A stretch of 64,000 nucleotides of DNA from Geosiphon pyriformis (taxonomy: Eukaryota > Glomeromycota > Glomeromycetes > Archaeosporales > Geosiphonaceae): positions 2,594,261 to 2,658,260 of the forward strand of contig JAAOMT010000128.1 in assembly GCA_016748015.1 (NCBI GenBank). Direction: 5' to 3'. The position numbers and the translations under genes are program-made. Shown in pieces: positions 60,873 to 64,000 of this stretch; positions within the stretch are counted from its first letter, which is position 1, and each line of letters starts with the position of its first letter. The notes under the pieces are model-generated. The model was not told the DNA's origin, made no database searches, and worked only from the letters and a program-made list of their open reading frames with translations.

Positions 60873-61931
60873 ATAGAAAAATGTTATGTTACCAATTTAG
60901 TAAAAAACAAAAATTTAAAAATAATCTAGTTAAATATTAAAAAACATTTGAATGTTCTTAGAAATAATTAAGCAAATAAGCTAATTAGTATTATTATTCA
61001 TTTTTTTTTGCTTTTTTTTGTTAGAGTTTTGAAATAGTATTTGATAGTATTACTAAAGATTTTTGGTCTTTTTTCTTAAATGTTGGTAATATTAGTTTGC
61101 TGTTTAATTTACGATTATTAAAAGCTAATAAACCTTTGATAACTGAATTTATCTTCAAATTATCTCTTATAATTTGAACTACTAAGTTTATAAGTAAAAT
61201 AGCCAATTTTGTGCCAGTTATTTTGTATAGTTATATTGTAATCAACATCAACTTTTTTCCAAAAATTACTTATCTGAAAGTTTATTAAATATGTAGTTAC
61301 TTTGTTGTGAAAGTTAATTCTTTCTTAGGAATTGTTTGTCTAAAAGCTTATTAAAAATGTGCAATTATTTTGTTATAAAAATCAACTCTTTTACAAGAAT
61401 CTTGTCTGTAAGCTATCTTAATAATTATAATAAGAAATATAAAAGAAAATAAAAAAAATGTAAAAGAAATAAGATTTTGTTAAAAAAATTGTTTTCTGGT
61501 TTAGACCTAAAGTTATTAACAAATTACTGAAATTGATAGCTAATTAATTTCAAAATGTTAATTGGTTTTGAAAAATATTAAGTATAATTATTTTACAAAT
61601 TGGTTTTTAAATTATATTTTTATTTAGAATTTTACTAATAAGAATAAATCTAAAGTAAAATATCTATAATAAGATAATTATAAAAAAAATAAGATATATT
61701 TTCTTAAAAAAAGAAGCTTTTTTTTTATACAACTTATTATAATATTAGTTTATAAACTTGAACTTTTTTTTTGCTATGATTTCGATAAATTAAAGATACA
61801 TTTCAATAAACTACAAGTTATTTCATTAAATTATTAACTATTTTGGTGAATTATTTATTATTTTAGCAAATTTCTATAAATTTTGGTAAATTCTTAAATG
61901 TTATATAATTCAAAATATTGTGTAATTTGAT

Positions 61932-61942
61932 CATCTTAATTT
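61932..61942 (+). repeat. Target-site duplication of LINE-4 (left)
   Basis: CATCTTAATTT, identical to 62781-62791. Confidence 0.85.
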
Positions 61943-62780
61943 TTTTATTTTTTTTATTTAACAAGTGAGGTCCAAATGCAACTTAGCACTATACATCATA
62001 CAAATGATCTAAACTAAGAGTGAATCATGCACTTTCTACACGTGACCAGCCACTCAGGCTAGTCAGGATTATACTATATACTTATATGCACAGATATCAA
62101 ATTCCCAATACCTGAGAAAAACAAACAAAGTTTGCGAAACCCAAAACTAACTCCAAAGGCTTCAGTCACACCCAGCAATCTAATAACACCAGCCAAGAGT
62201 GCTGTAGGCAAACCAGAAATTGAAGCAGGAATAGATCCATCACGTGGAATTAAACCATGCTTTTCCATAAATGCCTGGTGCTTGGCATGAACCAGCCAGA
62301 TGTTATTCCGAAATGTAAGACACAACTCACACACAAAATTCACAATATTATTAGACCCAACCTTAGAATCTTTAAAAACTGAGACAAACTCACAATACCA
62401 GTCCTTGAAAACAAAGCCCTTACACAAAGCAGCACTAATCCCAACATTGGAAACACAAGAAGCCAACAACTGCAAAACACATAAAAAAGAGTGAGACAAA
62501 CCAGACAGAGTCTTCCAAGCTAAAGCATAAGTGTCCAGCAATTGGGTACAGCTAGTGGCATCATGAGAACAAGAAAAACATGATCTGAGATCTCAACATT
62601 ACCATAAAACAAACACACCATACTGGAATATCCTCTATTATACAAGTACTTGCACATAGCAACTGGAAGTCTATGATAGAAAGCTTTCATAAAGTATGTC
62701 TGAAAGCCAGCCATATGCATATTAATAGAGCCAGCAGCTAAGTGAGAATTGGGATGCCACACCAGAGAAGACTTAAACCA
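61943..62780 (-). mobile_element. LINE-4: young 5'-truncated LINE insertion
   Basis: An 838-bp minus-strand insert. It is bounded by an identical 11-bp duplication, CATCTTAATTT, at 61932-61942 and 62781-62791, and has a T-rich run (the poly(A) tail) at 61943-61959. It encodes the C-terminal end of the LINE ORF2 (VPMC-type finger region, then FVCELCLTFRNNIWLVHAKH and ending GIGNLISVHISI). The coding part is in two frames, 62783-62580 and about 62570-62074, joined by a one-base loss in a T run. It is 5'-truncated as usual for LINEs. Base composition is normal, unlike its decayed host copy. Confidence 0.9.
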
Positions 62781-62791
62781 CATCTTAATTT
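62781..62791 (+). repeat. Target-site duplication of LINE-4 (right)
   Basis: CATCTTAATTT, identical to 61932-61942. The Ty3-A LTR homology resumes directly after it (TATACAAATTGGATTATT). Confidence 0.85.
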
Positions 62792-62917
62792 CTATTATAC
62801 AAATTGGATTATTAATTAAATGGTAATTTTTGATAATTTTTAATTAAATAATAAGTGATAATTTAAATAATAATAATATATGCTAATTAATAATAAAAAT
62901 TATAAGATAATTTTATG

Positions 62918-63700
62918 CTCATTTTTTTTTAAAGTACTAAACAGAATGTAGACTCTTTATTAAAATGTTTTTTGAAAGTTTTTTTTGTTGATTGGCTGTA
63001 CTGAATATGTTTTTACTGTAAAGTTAATTGGTAATATTGCTGTTTTTTTATAAATTAGATCAAAGAATATGTGTTTCATAATATTTTGTTTTAGTGTTTT
63101 GTATGTTAATAATATTAATAAAATAAAAATTCCCATTTTTGTTCAAAATTAATTGAGACTTTAGCTAATAATTTACACAATGTTCAGTTAAAACATTTCA
63201 CTAATCTGTTTATTTAAAAATAATAAGATAATAATAAAGATTTTTTAACATTAAATTGTTCACAAATTTTTTGTATCAAGTTGTTCACAAAATGTGTTTT
63301 TTAATTGAATAAGAGTTTAATTAAGCATCTATGTCTACAAATAATGTCTTTGTAAATAAATTTTGCTATTGATTTTGCATTTGCTTTTTAAATAATTCTG
63401 GTTTTAAGCCATTTAATAAAATAATTTATTATGACTGCTATATAATGGTTTTTTTGAGTGGTGATAAGTAATAGTCTAACTAAATTGATTTTGACTCTGT
63501 CAAAAAGTTGTTTAACTTTGATTAAATTTAATGATTTAGTGGAATAAGTTTCTTTTTTTCTTTAACAACTATTACAAGATTCTATATATTCTTGAATATT
63601 TTAATACATATTATTATAAGTGATTATTTGGAATCTCAAAGCAAATAACAAACCTGTAACTTGGTACTCAATAGCGAATACAATTGGTATTATTTGAAGG
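62918..63700 (-). pseudogene. Decayed Ty3 integrase fragment
   Basis: On the minus strand, broken frames read in order like a Ty3/Gypsy integrase core. Recognisable pieces are KIYLQRHYL, THFVNNLIQK-like and EQFNVKKSL-like sequence, corresponding to the D...HG...FVN...QFNVKH region. Nearly every codon group is interrupted. It belongs to a further element whose ends are not in view. Confidence 0.55.
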
Positions 63701-64000
63701 TTTTAGTATCTGAAAGTTTTGGATTGAGTCTTTTGTATAATAAACAGAAATTTAATAGAGAGTTTTTTTATTAATGTTTCTAGTGTCTACTCTTGGTGTA
63801 TTTTGTTTTGTTGTCTATTGCTTTCTGGAATTGCAATTCTGTCAATTTTTTTCCTGGCATAGTGGCTGGCAATCTCTTGATAAGTTATTCTTAATTTTAA
63901 GTGTCTACTTTTATTCCTGGGTCTTTTACCAATACTATATTCTGATGTTAGTACTTTATGTGTTAATTTTTTTAAATTAATTAGTAAATCAACAACAAAA
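63701..64000. other. Right-edge sequence of unknown nature
   Basis: Less AT-biased than its surroundings. An open frame at 63774-63980 (+) is hydrophobic and resembles nothing I know. The minus strand reads more like a charged polyprotein fragment. It is cut by the window end. Confidence 0.35.

Larger units (their letters stand above)
48417..60960 (+). mobile_element. LINE-3: decayed LINE on the + strand, split by Ty3-B
   Basis: ORF1 begins at the ATG at 48417 (MKLKTASSSSMSKKK) and is broken at 48539 by an LTR retrotransposon. The same protein resumes at 55715 (KHFGNKKDIFLVKSDF). ORF1 and ORF2 segments then follow to the RNase H region at 60645-60872. The 3' end is lost where Ty3-A copy 3 begins (about 61010). 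It lies in the opposite orientation to LINE-1 and LINE-2. Confidence 0.82.
61010..62917 (-). mobile_element. Ty3-A copy 3, decayed, split by LINE-4
   Basis: Aligns with copy 1 from the gag start (about 1270) through the leader and LTR, first over 61010-61942 and then 62781-62917 after the LINE-4 insertion. It stops about 30 bp short of the LTR terminus. Intermediate decay: fewer transitions than copy 2, more than copy 1. Confidence 0.75.

Noticed and set aside
1-64000. tRNA, rRNA or CRISPR-like features
   Set aside because: No cloverleaf with B-box, no rRNA-like conserved stretch and no spaced identical repeats were found by eye; CRISPR is not expected in a eukaryotic nuclear genome.

Overview
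The window looks like nuclear DNA of a filamentous, early-diverging fungus. My best guess is an arbuscular mycorrhizal fungus (Glomeromycotina). The genes are broken by many short GT-AG introns of about 60-120 bp. The retrotransposon peptides (LINE ORF1/ORF2 and a Ty3 gag) also resemble, from memory, families common in Rhizophagus/Gigaspora-type genomes. No search was run, so the taxon is an inference.

The layout is a 24-kb gene island of ordinary base composition (about 14.7-38.8 kb) between two very AT-rich, transposon-filled flanks. Left flank (1-14.7 kb): a decayed LINE on the minus strand (LINE-1, 2.3-10.6 kb) is cut by a solo LTR (3596-4993) and by a Ty3-like element (Ty3-A, up to 2299). 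The gag of that element is itself cut by a further LTR (1-528). About 4 kb of extremely AT-rich sequence without genes follows.

Gene island: a SET-domain histone methyltransferase (+), a GH36/raffinose-synthase-like enzyme (-), a GC-rich direct repeat, a broken gene of an uncharacterised nuclease-like family, a Rho GTPase with a 6-nt exon (+), the RNase P/MRP subunit RPP30 (-), a large charged protein with five tandem 30-residue repeats (+), translation factor eIF3 subunit L (+), a class 3 lipase-fold protein lacking its nucleophile serine (+), and a small secreted acidic/His-rich protein (-). These are mostly unrelated housekeeping or accessory genes; I see no operon-like functional linkage.

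Right flank (38.8-64 kb): Ty3-A copy 2 is split by LINE-2 (-, 39.9-46.6 kb). LINE-3 (+, 48.4-60.9 kb) is split by a complete 7.2-kb LTR retrotransposon (Ty3-B, 48540-55714). Ty3-A copy 3 is split by a young 5'-truncated LINE (61943-62780) with an 11-bp target-site duplication and poly(A) tail. A decayed Ty3 integrase lies at the right edge.

The most striking signal is the decay pattern. Old elements have lost C and G on both strands by C-to-T/G-to-A transitions, as in repeat-induced point mutation, while younger insertions nested inside them are intact in composition. The three Ty3-A copies and three LINE copies give an internal yardstick for this process, which would be unexpected in this fungal group if the taxon guess is right.
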